From NCBI GenBank assembly GCA_041389495.1, contig JAWKRT010000004.1, forward strand, positions 254,329-318,328: a stretch of DNA of 64,000 nucleotides. The letters run 5' to 3'. The stretch comes from Myxococcota bacterium. Lineage in GTDB: Bacteria; Myxococcota_A; UBA9160; UBA4427. Shown here piece after piece: positions 33,901-41,020 of this stretch. The translations under genes and the position numbers were made by a program. The notes under the pieces were generated by a model that saw only the letters and a program-made list of their open reading frames with translations, did not search any database and was not told the DNA's origin. Position 1 is the first letter of the stretch. Each line of letters opens with the position of its first letter.

Positions 33901-34041
33901 GACCTGGGTCGTCGAGACGTCGGGGAACGCGTCGACGGGCGTGTCGCCGAGCGCCTTCCAGCCCGCCGCCACGAACGCGGCGGCCGCGAGCAGCACGAAC
34001 GCGCGCTGCGAGAGCGCGAAGCGCACGACCGCCGCGAGCAT
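30952..34041 (-). CDS. Heavy-metal RND efflux pump, CusA/CzcA family
   Basis: A 1029-residue inner-membrane RND pump of normal length. It begins with a helix (FALSQRAFVLLAAAAFVAAG) and the family's PVDAFPDVSTTQVKVIV. The TM4 proton-relay region is IAIGMLVDAAVVVIENAV: one Asp and the Glu are kept, while the first Asp of the CzcA-type pattern is Ala. The periplasmic porter segments and the duplicated C-terminal half (IALLGIAVLNGVVLVS) are present. It exports metal cations (Cu/Ag or Zn/Cd/Co type) with adaptor and outer-membrane partners encoded upstream. The metal cannot be read from sequence. Confidence 0.92.
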   Translation of the reverse strand: MLAAVVRFALSQRAFVLLAAAAFVAAGWKALGDTPVDAFPDVSTTQVKVIVRAPGMTPEEVEARITAPIEIELLGIPRQTVLRSVTKYALADVTVDFEEGTDLYWARQQVGERLGAIWDALPAGAVGGVAPMTTPLGEAFMFTIEGGGLELAERRALLDWVIRPALRTVRGVADVNALGGRVETFEVAPREDAMLAHGIDLGALRDALERNNRSDGAGRVTDGEEALLVRAEGRIRTLDDLRDVVVRADPTEIVRVADVADVRTGALARYGAVTRDGEGEAVEGLVLSLRGANAREVVAGVRAKLEEIAPVLPEGVELQVFYDRGELVERAVATVGEALVVAIALVVAVLVAFLADVRAAFVASLVIPASVLGTFVWMRALGMSANLMSLGGLAIAIGMLVDAAVVVIENAVTVLGGPLAGRLPRLHLLYRATREVATPVAAGTAVIVLVFLPLLSLEGLEGKLFVPVALTIVCALATSLALSLTALPVVASYLLRGPARDPRFVRVLERRYARVLDAVLARPRRVLVLVAILLLATVVAFVRIGRTFLPTMDEGSVIVQLEKLPSISLEASLEQDLRIERALLARVPDVAGVVARTGSDEIGLDPMGLNQTDAFLVLRPAAQRRTPSRDALLDELRAVLDAFPGVAYGFTQPIDMRVSEMLTGVRGDVAVKIHGFDLAALDALATRVAATLRGVDGAQDVFRSRGEGAEYLELEVDALEAGRVGLSVTEVQDRLRARLEGVRAGTVFAGLRRIPIVVRGPRASAGSPAELASLTLPTRGAESIPLASVARARRVEGPVEIKREGAGRFAVVTANVRGRDLVGFVEAARAAVARDVEIPAGFRIEWGGQFENQQRASARLALVVPIALALIFLLLFSTFGSTALAGLVLANIPLALVGGVVALWASGEYLSVPATIGFIALLGIAVLNGVVLVSTFEQLRAEGSSVEAAVRAGAVRRLRPVLMTAMSTALGLVPLLAASGPGAELQRPLAIVVTGGLASSTALTLVLLPLLYRALVGRAAGGIATGEAP

Positions 34042-35156
34042 CAGCGCGTGCCCGCCCGCTCGAGCCAGAGCATCTCGAGCGAGGCCGTGCCGCGCACCGC
34101 GACCTCGTCGCCCGGCGCGAGCGGTCCGGCGACGACGGCACCGGCCGCCGACGCGCCGCGGACGTCGACCGATACCGCCTCGAAGCCGTCCGGGCGGCTT
34201 CGGAAGACGAGCGCGCGCGGTCCGACGTGGACGACGGCCGCCGCGGGAATCGCGAAGACCGCCCCGTCGCGGACCGCGGGCTCGAACGCGATGCGCACGA
34301 ACTGCCCGGGCCGCAGGCGATCCGCTCCGCGGTCGATGCGGCCGCGCACGAGCACTCCCTGGTCGGCCGCGTGCACGTCGCTGCCGATCGCGTCGATGCG
34401 TCCGCTCGCAGCCGGCGCCTCGATCGCGAACGCGTCGCCCGCGCGAAGCCCCTCCGCGACGGACACCGGCACGTGCGCCTCGACGACGAGCACGTCGAGC
34501 GCGCCGATGCGATGAACGGGCGCGCCGGCCTCGAGTCGCTCCCCGGCCCGCGCGAGCTGCTCGAGCACGACGCCCGCGACCGGCGCGCGCAGCGAGAACG
34601 ACGGCTGCAGGCGCCGCGTGCGCGAGAGCGCGCGCAGCGTCTCGTCATCCGTGCCCGCGATCGCGAGCGCGTGCCGGCGCTCCTCGACGAGGGCCTCCGC
34701 TGCCTCGCGCCGCGCGCGCGCCGCGTGGGCGCGGCGGCCCGCGATCACGCCCTCCTCCGCGAGCACGCGCTCGCGCGCATGGGTCGAGCGCGCGAGATCG
34801 CGCTCGGCGAGCGCCTCGACGAACGCGCGCTGCAATCCGAGCAGCTCGGCGCTCTCGACGCGCGCCACGACGTCGCCCGGCGCGACGCGGTCGCCGACCG
34901 CGACCTCGACCGCCGCGACGAGTCCGGCGGTCGGGAGCGCGACCACGCGCACGCGGTCGTTCGGGAGCGCGATGCGCCCGGGCGAGAACGGCGTCCGGAG
35001 CGTCGCGGCCTGCGCGACGGGCGCGACGTCGATCCCGAGCGCGACGCGCTCCGCCTCGCGCAGCGCGATCGACGCTTCCGCGCGCGCCGTCGCGGCGGCG
35101 CCCCCGAACAGGACGAGCGAGACGAGCGCGAACGCGAACGAGTCCCTGGGCTTCAC
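34041..35156 (-). CDS. RND periplasmic adaptor (membrane fusion protein), CusB/CzcB-like
   Basis: A 371-residue periplasmic adaptor with an N-terminal signal/anchor (FAFALVSLVLFGGAAATARA). A lipoyl-type half-motif (VEVAVGDRVAPGDVVARVES) and its partner (FSLRAPVAGVVLEQLARAGE) flank a helical hairpin, and beta-barrel and membrane-proximal domains follow. It links the RND pump to the TolC-like channel. It has no His/Met-rich extension. The GTG start overlaps the outer-membrane gene's stop (GTGA), and its stop overlaps the pump's ATG (TGATG). This tight coupling implies equal production of the three parts. Confidence 0.9.
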   Translation of the reverse strand: MKPRDSFAFALVSLVLFGGAAATARAEASIALREAERVALGIDVAPVAQAATLRTPFSPGRIALPNDRVRVVALPTAGLVAAVEVAVGDRVAPGDVVARVESAELLGLQRAFVEALAERDLARSTHARERVLAEEGVIAGRRAHAARARREAAEALVEERRHALAIAGTDDETLRALSRTRRLQPSFSLRAPVAGVVLEQLARAGERLEAGAPVHRIGALDVLVVEAHVPVSVAEGLRAGDAFAIEAPAASGRIDAIGSDVHAADQGVLVRGRIDRGADRLRPGQFVRIAFEPAVRDGAVFAIPAAAVVHVGPRALVFRSRPDGFEAVSVDVRGASAAGAVVAGPLAPGDEVAVRGTASLEMLWLERAGTR

Positions 35157-36436
35157 GGCAGCACTCCGATCGACTGGTTGAGCACGGCGGTGGCGAGACG
35201 GCGCTGCACGATCGCCTCGCCGTGCGCCTCCTCCGCCGTGCGGGCGAGCAGGCGTGCGCGGATCAGCGTCTCGAGATCGATCTCGCCGAGGTCGAAGCCG
35301 CGCTGCGCCAGCGCGAGGTGATCGCGCGCGAGCGCGGCACGCGCGGCAGCCAGGCCGGCGCGCGCCTCGGCGAGCTCGCTCCGATGGACGGCGTGGTCGA
35401 GGTGCCCCCGCAGCCGGCGCTCGACGCGGGCGCGCGCGGCGCGCGCCTCGGCGCGCGCGCGCGCGGCCGCCGCGAGCCCCGAGGCGAGCGCGCCGCGGCG
35501 TCCGAGCGGAAGCCGCACGCCGGCGACGACTCGATCGCTGTAGCCCTGCCCGCGCGCGCTCCGTTCGTGCTGCGTTCCGATCGCGATCGCGGGTGCGCTC
35601 CAGCGCGCGAACGCGAGCCGCTCCACCTCGGCCTCTGCGCGCGCGACCTCGCGATCGGCGAGCCGCAGCGAGGGGTGCTCTGCGATCGCCGTCGCGTCGG
35701 CCGCCGTCTCGTCCCCGCTCGCGGGAGCGCGCTCGAGCGACGTCTCCCGACGCCATGCGTGCTCGGCGTGGATACGCTCTTCCCGCGCGGCGAGGAGGAG
35801 CGCTTCGTGCTCGGTCTCCGCGGCGCGCGCGAGGAGCAGGTCGCGACGCGCGAGCTCCTCGAGCTCGACGGCGCGCGCGACGCGCGCGACGAGGGCGCGC
35901 TGCGCGGCGAGCTCGTCGGCGGCGAGCGCCTCGCGAAGAGAGGCGAGATCGAGCTCCGCGAGTGCGGCGCGCGCACGCCCCGCCACCTCGAGCCGATGGA
36001 CCCGCGCGGCCAGGGCCGCCGCCTCGCCGGCGGCCACCGCCTGCGCGCGCGTCGCCGCACGCTGCCCGGGCCACCAGAGCGGCAGCTCGAGCCCCGCGTC
36101 CCACTGGCGGAACCCCTCGTCCGAGGCGAGGCCGTCGTCGACGTGCGTGGCGAACGCGGTCGGTGCGTCCGCGAGCCAGCGTCGCGCGTCGTCCGCGATC
36201 GCCTCGGCCTCCTCGACGCGGCCGCCGACGGCGATCGCGCCGGGGTCGTTCGCCGCGGCGAGGCGCACGGCCTCGGAGAGCGTCAGGCCCGGGTCGCGCG
36301 GCAGCCGCGCGACATCGTCGTGCGCCGCCGCGGAAGGCGCCGCGGGCTCGATCGCGCCCGCTTCGCGCGCGGCGACGCCGACGCCCAGCGAAACGAGCGC
36401 GAGCAGGAGCGCGAGGGGGTGCGCCGGTCGGTGCAT
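35153..36436 (-). CDS. TolC-family outer-membrane efflux protein, CusC/CzcC-like
   Basis: A 427-residue outer-membrane factor with a signal peptide (LALLLALVSLGVGVAA). Two copies of the OEP repeat show as long Ala/Arg/Glu-rich helices. The first starts LTLSEAVRLAAANDPGA, and the second follows HPSLRLADREVARAEAEVER. The end QRGFDLGEIDLETLIRARLL is very typical of CzcC-like proteins. I chose the ATG at 36436 because it starts the signal peptide; the frame is open 12 codons further. It is the second gene of the five-gene efflux operon. Confidence 0.9.
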   Translation of the reverse strand: MHRPAHPLALLLALVSLGVGVAAREAGAIEPAAPSAAAHDDVARLPRDPGLTLSEAVRLAAANDPGAIAVGGRVEEAEAIADDARRWLADAPTAFATHVDDGLASDEGFRQWDAGLELPLWWPGQRAATRAQAVAAGEAAALAARVHRLEVAGRARAALAELDLASLREALAADELAAQRALVARVARAVELEELARRDLLLARAAETEHEALLLAAREERIHAEHAWRRETSLERAPASGDETAADATAIAEHPSLRLADREVARAEAEVERLAFARWSAPAIAIGTQHERSARGQGYSDRVVAGVRLPLGRRGALASGLAAAARARAEARAARARVERRLRGHLDHAVHRSELAEARAGLAAARAALARDHLALAQRGFDLGEIDLETLIRARLLARTAEEAHGEAIVQRRLATAVLNQSIGVLP

Positions 36437-36475
36437 GCGAGCGAGGTGCCCGACGGCGCCCGCTCGGGCCATCCG

Positions 36476-37039
36476 TCAAGTGCCGGAGGTGCCGCCCGTC
36501 GCGCCGCTCGCGGGCGCGATCCGTCGTTCGCCGGGCTCCGGAGCGCCCGGCACCCGCTCGGGCTCGGGCGGCGGCAGCAGCAGATCCTCGAGGAAGAACG
36601 CGGACAGCTCGGCGCGGCCGGCGACGCCGGCCTTGCGGTAGACCGCGATCGCGTGCTGCCGGACCGTGCGCTCGCTCTTCTCCTGCAGCGCCGCGATCTC
36701 CTTGTGGCCGTAGCCCTTGAGCAGCAGCAGCGCCGTCTCGCGCTCCGCGACCGTGAGCTGCCAGTCGCGCAGCTGCGCGTCGATGGCTTCGCCGAGGCCG
36801 CGCAGGATCTGCTGGGTGCGCTCGCGCCACACGTCGCGCTCGGCCTGGCGCGCCGCGAGGTCGCGGCGCGTCCGGGCGAGCGAGTCCCCCGCGCGTCGCC
36901 AGCCGAGCCAGAGGTAGGCGGCTCCACCGAGCGAGAGAGCGAGCAGCCCGAGCTCGAACAGCACGTGGAAGCTCGTGAGGCGCGCCGGACGGTCGAGCAC
37001 GAGGTCGAGCGCTCCGCCGAGGCCGATGGCGGCGAGCAT
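36476..37039 (-). CDS. Membrane-anchored LuxR-type transcriptional regulator
   Basis: A 187-residue protein. The N-terminal 50 residues form one or two membrane helices (VLFELGLLALSLGGAAYLWL). A charged segment (RTRRDLAARQAERDVWRE) that could be a coiled coil follows, then a LuxR/FixJ helix-turn-helix (LTVAERETALLLLKGYGHKE, ERTVRQHAIAVYRKAGV). There is no receiver or ligand domain, so any signal must come through the membrane part. It is the first gene of the efflux operon and lies 39 nt before the outer-membrane gene. The ATG at 37039 and the GTG at 37048 are both possible starts. Confidence 0.8.
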   Translation of the reverse strand: MLAAIGLGGALDLVLDRPARLTSFHVLFELGLLALSLGGAAYLWLGWRRAGDSLARTRRDLAARQAERDVWRERTQQILRGLGEAIDAQLRDWQLTVAERETALLLLKGYGHKEIAALQEKSERTVRQHAIAVYRKAGVAGRAELSAFFLEDLLLPPPEPERVPGAPEPGERRIAPASGATGGTSGT

Positions 37040-37280
37040 CGCACTCACGCGGCGCCGCAGGCGCCGATCGCCGCTCGCCTCCCGCTCGCCGCCGCGCTGC
37101 TCGCACTCCTCGCCCACGCGGCCTCCCTCGGGATCCTGCGCCGCGACGAGCCGACGCGCGCGGTCGCTCCCGACCGCCCACCCGCGGCCGCCGGAGATAG
37201 CGCGCTCCCGGCGGGCGGCACGCGCTGCGGATCCAGTCGCCCGCCGGGCGCGCGCGGCATCGACCCCCTTCCCCCGCCTA

Positions 37281-37296
37281 CCTACCAGTTGGTAGG
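37281..37296. promoter_or_regulatory. TetR-type operator palindrome
   Basis: CCTACCA and TGGTAGG form 7-bp arms around a GT centre, immediately upstream of the TetR-family gene. It overlaps the -10-like TAGGCT (37293-37298), 6 nt before the ATG. The position predicts autorepression and possible control of the divergent efflux operon. Confidence 0.65.
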
Positions 37297-37304
37297 CTGC
37301 GCGC

Positions 37305-37973
37305 ATGTCGAGCGACCCCGCCGCTCCGCCCGCCGACCGCCGCGCGCAGATCCTCGACTGCGCGGAGGCCGCCTTCGGCGAGTGCGGCTTCGCGGGTGCG
37401 CGCATCGAGGACATCGCGACGCGCGCCGGCCTGCGCCGACCGAGCCTCCTCCACCACTTCCGCGACAAGCGCACGCTCTACGGCGCCGTCGTCGTGCGCA
37501 TCGTGGCCGACCTCTCGGCGCGGGTCGCCGACACGGACGACGACGAAGGCCTCGCGCGCATGGAGCGCGTGGTCGGCGAGTTCGTCGCCTTCGTGGCGGC
37601 GCGGCCCGATGCCGCGCGCATCCTGCTGCGGCTTCTCGTCGACCCGATCGAGGTCGACGGGGTCGCGACCGCCGTCGCGCGCCTGCTCGAGACGCTGCAG
37701 CGCGCGATCGACGCCGGCGTCGCACGCGGCGAGAACAAGCCGCGCGACGCCGCGGAGGTCGCGCTCGCGCTCGCGAGCACGGCGCTCGTGTGGGTGGCCG
37801 CGCGCCGCGCCGTCGCGGACGCCCTCGGCATGGACACGCTCGCCGCGGAGCGCGTCGAAGCGCTCCGCAGCGATCTGCGCCAGCTCGCCCGCCAGCTGCT
37901 CGGCGCCGTCACGGCGTCCGATGCGCACGCCCTCGCGCCGCCGGGCCGCGCGCGCGCCCGGAGGCGGTCGTGA
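37305..37973 (+). CDS. TetR-family transcriptional regulator
   Basis: A 222-residue TetR regulator. The N-terminal helix-turn-helix is clear (RAQILDCAEAAFGECGFAGA, IATRAGLRRPSLLHHFRDKR, then LYGAVV). The C-terminal ligand domain (about residues 70-200) is helical and not specific to a known effector. A palindromic operator overlaps its promoter, so it probably represses itself. Candidate targets are its own operon (two secreted-protein genes follow) and the divergent efflux genes. The next gene's GTG overlaps its stop. Confidence 0.92.
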   Translation: MSSDPAAPPADRRAQILDCAEAAFGECGFAGARIEDIATRAGLRRPSLLHHFRDKRTLYGAVVVRIVADLSARVADTDDDEGLARMERVVGEFVAFVAARPDAARILLRLLVDPIEVDGVATAVARLLETLQRAIDAGVARGENKPRDAAEVALALASTALVWVAARRAVADALGMDTLAAERVEALRSDLRQLARQLLGAVTASDAHALAPPGRARARRRS

Positions 37974-38554
37974 CGCGCGCGATGGTGCGCGCCTCGCGCC
38001 TCGCGATCGGCGCGATCGCGTGCGCCGCGATCGGCGCCGCGAGCGCGGGCCCGGCGGCCGCGGACGGCGCGCCGAGCCTCGCCGCCTTCGCGGGCGGCTG
38101 GACGCGCGTGCGGGTCGAGGAGGACGAGGCGCAGCGGATCTCGGCGATCCGCGCCGCGATCGCCGGCCTGTCCTGGATCACGCGGCAGTTCGCCGGGCCG
38201 ATCCTCGAGTCGACGACCTCGCCCCCGCGCGGCTACGAGTTCGCGCTCGACGACACGCGCCTGCTCATGGCGCCGCGCGGCGAGCCGCTGCGCCCTCTTC
38301 CGCTCGATGGCTCGGCCGACTCGAGCGAGGGACCGCGCGGCACGTTCACGCGCCGCGCGCGCCTCGTCGACGGTGCGATCGAGACGCGCTGGGAGCAGTC
38401 GGAGGCGACCGGCGTGAACGTGTTCCGCCTCGACGACGAGGGTACGCTCGTCATCGATCACACGATCCACGTGACGGGGCTCGAAGGTGTCGAGACGATC
38501 CAGTACCGCGCCCGCTTCCGCCGCGCGCCCGACGTCGCGAGCTCGGGTCGTTAG
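37970..38554 (+). CDS. Secreted protein of unknown function
   Basis: I do not recognise this 194-residue protein. It has a signal peptide (VRASRLAIGAIACAAIGAAS, then AGPAAAD) and a mature domain of alternating beta-strand character. GPRGTFTRRARLVDGAIE, WEQSEATGVNVFRLDDE and LVIDHTIHVTGLEG suggest a small beta-barrel such as a lipocalin-like or YceI-like fold. The GTG at 37970 overlaps the TetR stop (GTGA); an ATG 12 nt later is the alternative. Placement behind the TetR gene suggests that regulator controls it. Confidence 0.75.
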   Translation: MTRAMVRASRLAIGAIACAAIGAASAGPAAADGAPSLAAFAGGWTRVRVEEDEAQRISAIRAAIAGLSWITRQFAGPILESTTSPPRGYEFALDDTRLLMAPRGEPLRPLPLDGSADSSEGPRGTFTRRARLVDGAIETRWEQSEATGVNVFRLDDEGTLVIDHTIHVTGLEGVETIQYRARFRRAPDVASSGR

Positions 38555-39572
38555 GCGCGCGCTCTCCCTCCTCGCGCTCGGCGCGGCGCTCGCGGGCTGC
38601 CACGCCGCCTACCTCGACGCGGCCGACGCCGGCGTCGACCACGCGCTCCAGGGCGAGTACGCGCGCGAGGGCGCGCCGCTCGCCGCGCAGGTCGTCGCGC
38701 GCGGCGACGGCGCCTTCGAGCTCGTGCTGTACGAGGCCGGCCTGCCCGGCGCGGGCTGGAGCGGCGCGCCGCCCGTGCGCGCCAGCGGCGCGCGCGCCGG
38801 GGACGCCGACGCGGTCCGCTTCGCGGGCGACGGGATCGAGGCGAGCGTCGCGCTCGCGGACGGCGTCGCCTCGCTCCGGATCGAACGGCGCGACGGGCCG
38901 GGCGTCGCGGACGCGCGGGTCGAGCCTCTCGCGCTGCCGCGCATCGAGCGGCGCTCGCCGACGCTCGGCGCGCCGCCGCCCGAGGGCGCGATCGTCCTCT
39001 TCGGACCCGATCGAGCGAGCGGGGGGCTCCGCAACGCGACCGACGGCACGGCGACGCCCGAGGGCTGGCTGCGCGCGGGGGCCACGTCGCGCGAGGCCTT
39101 CGGGAGCGCGCGCATCCACCTCGAGTTCCGAACGCCGTTCATGCCCTCGGCGAGCGGGCAGCTGCGCGGGAACAGCGGCGTGTACCTCCAGGATCGCTAC
39201 GAGGTCCAGATCCTCGACTCGTTCGGGAACGCGCCCGCCGCCGACGAGTGCGGCGCGATCTATCGCACCGCCGCCCCCGCGACCGCGATGGCCCTCCCCC
39301 CGCTCCAGTGGCAGACGTACGACATCGAGTTCCGCGCGGCGCGGTTCGACGCGAGCGGCGCCAAGCGCGCGAACGCCCGCGCGAGCGTGCGCCACAACGG
39401 CGTCCTGGTGCACGACGACGCGGAGATCCCGGGGCCGACGGGGCTCGGCGACGGCGAGTCGCCCGCGCCCGGCGCGCTCACGCTCCAGGACCACTGGAAC
39501 CCCGTCGTCTTCCGCAACGTCTGGGTGCTGCCGCTCGACGCGGCGTCCGGCGGAGCGGCGGGCCCCGACTAA
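38487..39572 (+). CDS. DUF1080 (3-keto-disaccharide hydrolase-type) lipoprotein
   Basis: A 361-residue lipoprotein with lipobox LAGC after an unusually long Arg-rich n-region. The C-terminal half is a DUF1080 domain (concanavalin-like fold): LEFRTPFMPSASGQLRGNSG, VYLQDRYEVQILDSFGN, then GAIYRTAAPA and LQDHWNPVVFRNVWVLPL. DUF1080 proteins are extracellular or periplasmic and some hydrolyse 3-keto-glycosides. The first ~150 residues have no recognised domain. The only in-frame start is a GTG 68 nt inside the previous gene. The start is therefore uncertain. Confidence 0.82.
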   Translation: MSRRSSTAPASAARPTSRARVVRRALSLLALGAALAGCHAAYLDAADAGVDHALQGEYAREGAPLAAQVVARGDGAFELVLYEAGLPGAGWSGAPPVRASGARAGDADAVRFAGDGIEASVALADGVASLRIERRDGPGVADARVEPLALPRIERRSPTLGAPPPEGAIVLFGPDRASGGLRNATDGTATPEGWLRAGATSREAFGSARIHLEFRTPFMPSASGQLRGNSGVYLQDRYEVQILDSFGNAPAADECGAIYRTAAPATAMALPPLQWQTYDIEFRAARFDASGAKRANARASVRHNGVLVHDDAEIPGPTGLGDGESPAPGALTLQDHWNPVVFRNVWVLPLDAASGGAAGPD

Positions 39573-39767
39573 CAGCCGGCGCGGGCCTCTCGCGCCGCTC
39601 GCGGCGTGTGCTATACGCGCGGCGACTTCCCCCCCAGCGAGGGCGCGCGTGCTCGCACGCGCGCGCCGGTCGGGTACGCGACACGCGACACGAGAGGAGC
39701 TCGGGCGAGCTCCGCCGCGACGGCCTCGCGCTGCGGCGCGCGGGTCGAGCCGAGGGTGAGAGGGCCG

Positions 39768-40484
39768 ATGACCGCCAAGACGAAGACGACCAAGAAGCGA
39801 CCCACGAAGAAGTCGACCCCGGCGAAGGCCGCGAAGTCGAAGAAGCCGACCGCCCGGAAGGCGACGGCGAAGAAGCCCACGACGAAGAAGAAGCCCACGA
39901 AGAAGAGCGCGGCGAAGAAGCCGCCGCCGAAGAAGGCCCCCGCGGCGAAGGCGGCGCCGAAGAAGGCGGCCGCCCGGCCGTCGGCGCGGCCCGCCGCGAA
40001 GAAGGCCGAGGCGGCAAAGAAGTCCGAGGCCGCGAAGAAGGACAAGGCCGCGAAGACCACGGCAGCGAAATCCGGTGCGAAGTCGACGAGGAAGGCCGTG
40101 AAGGCGAAGAAGAAGGCGAAGCCGACTCGCCCGAAGATCGATCTCCCGCTCGGCGCGGGGCGGCCCACGCCCGACGCCGGCCCGCTCGGCCTCAAGTGGG
40201 AGTGCTACGAGTGCGGCGCGAAGTTCTACGACCTCAACAAGGAAGAGGCGCTCTGCCCGAAGTGCGGCGCCGACCAGGCCGACCGGCCCAAGGTCGTCTC
40301 GAAGCCCGAGCCGAGCGATGCGCCGATCCGGCCGACCGTGCGTCCGATGGCGCCGCTGCTCGACGACGACGAGGCGGACCGCCCGGCAGGCGATGACGAC
40401 GACGACTTCGAGGAAGTGGGCGTCACGCCGCCGCAGACGGGCGACGACTTCTTCGACGACGCCGACGAGGCCGACGAGGACTGA
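39768..40484 (+). CDS. Histone H1-like, FYDLN-type zinc-ribbon protein
   Basis: A 238-residue protein in three parts. Residues 1-122 are a Lys/Ala/Pro-rich tail resembling histone H1 C-termini (KKPTKKSAAKKPPPKKAPAA). Residues 140-170 hold a zinc ribbon with Cys146, Cys149, Cys163 and Cys166 around AKFYDLNKEEALCPKCG, the FYDLN_acid family core. The remainder is strongly acidic (DDDEADRPAGDDDDDFEE). The family is of unknown function. The basic tail probably binds DNA or RNA, and the acidic tail may shield it. GAGAGGG precedes the ATG. A TATACG hexamer at 39612 could be its -10 box, giving a ~150-nt leader. Confidence 0.85.
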   Translation: MTAKTKTTKKRPTKKSTPAKAAKSKKPTARKATAKKPTTKKKPTKKSAAKKPPPKKAPAAKAAPKKAAARPSARPAAKKAEAAKKSEAAKKDKAAKTTAAKSGAKSTRKAVKAKKKAKPTRPKIDLPLGAGRPTPDAGPLGLKWECYECGAKFYDLNKEEALCPKCGADQADRPKVVSKPEPSDAPIRPTVRPMAPLLDDDEADRPAGDDDDDFEEVGVTPPQTGDDFFDDADEADED

Positions 40485-40497
40485 GCGCCACGGCCGC

Positions 40498-40541
40498 GCG
40501 CGTTCGCGCCGCGGCTAGAGCGCGTTCGCGCCGCGCCTAGA
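40498..40541. repeat. 22-bp tandem duplication between convergent genes
   Basis: Two adjacent copies (40498-40519 and 40520-40541) of a 22-bp unit starting GCGCGTTCGCGCCGCG and ending CTAGA, with one mismatch. The second copy contains the stop codon of the minus-strand gene and the first repeats it just downstream. Confidence 0.8.
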
Positions 40542-40983
40542 GGGGAAGCTCGAGCCCGGTGAGTCGCCGCACGTGGAGGGCGATCTCGCTGCCCGTGCGG
40601 GCGCGGCGCGCCTGCTCGGCCGCGATCTCCTGCACGCGCTTCTCCTGCGCAGCGAGCTCCTGGCCCGCATCGCGCACGCGCTCCGACGAGCGCCGAACGC
40701 GCTCGAACTCGGCGATTCCCTCGCCGACGCCCTGCGTCGGGCGCACCGCCGCGCGCCGCTTCGACGCCGCGTCGTACTCGGTGCGAAGCGTCGCGATCTC
40801 GGCCTCGTAGGCGCCGCGGAGTGCGGCCAGGTCGGCGTCCGAGTAGCCCCGGAACGGCGTCGCGCCGGGCGACGCGCGCTCGGCGCGCAGGTTGCGCTGG
40901 TAGTTCCACGCCCCGAGCCCGGCGAGGAGCGCGACGACGACGAGCGCGACACCGACCGTGCGCACTCCGGACCCTGACGACAT
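40537..40983 (-). CDS. Small membrane protein with periplasmic coiled coil
   Basis: A 148-residue protein not assigned to a family. Residues 8-25 form one membrane helix (TVGVALVVVALLAGLGAW). The rest is helical and charged with coiled-coil character (ERVRDAGQELAAQEKRVQEI), after a short GYSDADLAALRGAYE segment. It starts at an ATG with GAGGGAGGGC upstream. It lies 37 nt beyond the PfkB kinase stop on the same strand, so it may be the last gene of that run. Confidence 0.72.
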   Translation of the reverse strand: MSSGSGVRTVGVALVVVALLAGLGAWNYQRNLRAERASPGATPFRGYSDADLAALRGAYEAEIATLRTEYDAASKRRAAVRPTQGVGEGIAEFERVRRSSERVRDAGQELAAQEKRVQEIAAEQARRARTGSEIALHVRRLTGLELPL

Positions 40984-41020
40984 GGCGAGCCCTCCCTCGG
41001 ATGGCTCCTGCGCGCGCGGT

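Noticed and set aside
30575..37039. Efflux operon as an Xer-integrated mobile element
   Set aside because: A second dif-like site was looked for at the other end and elsewhere in the window and was not found. Composition matches the surroundings.
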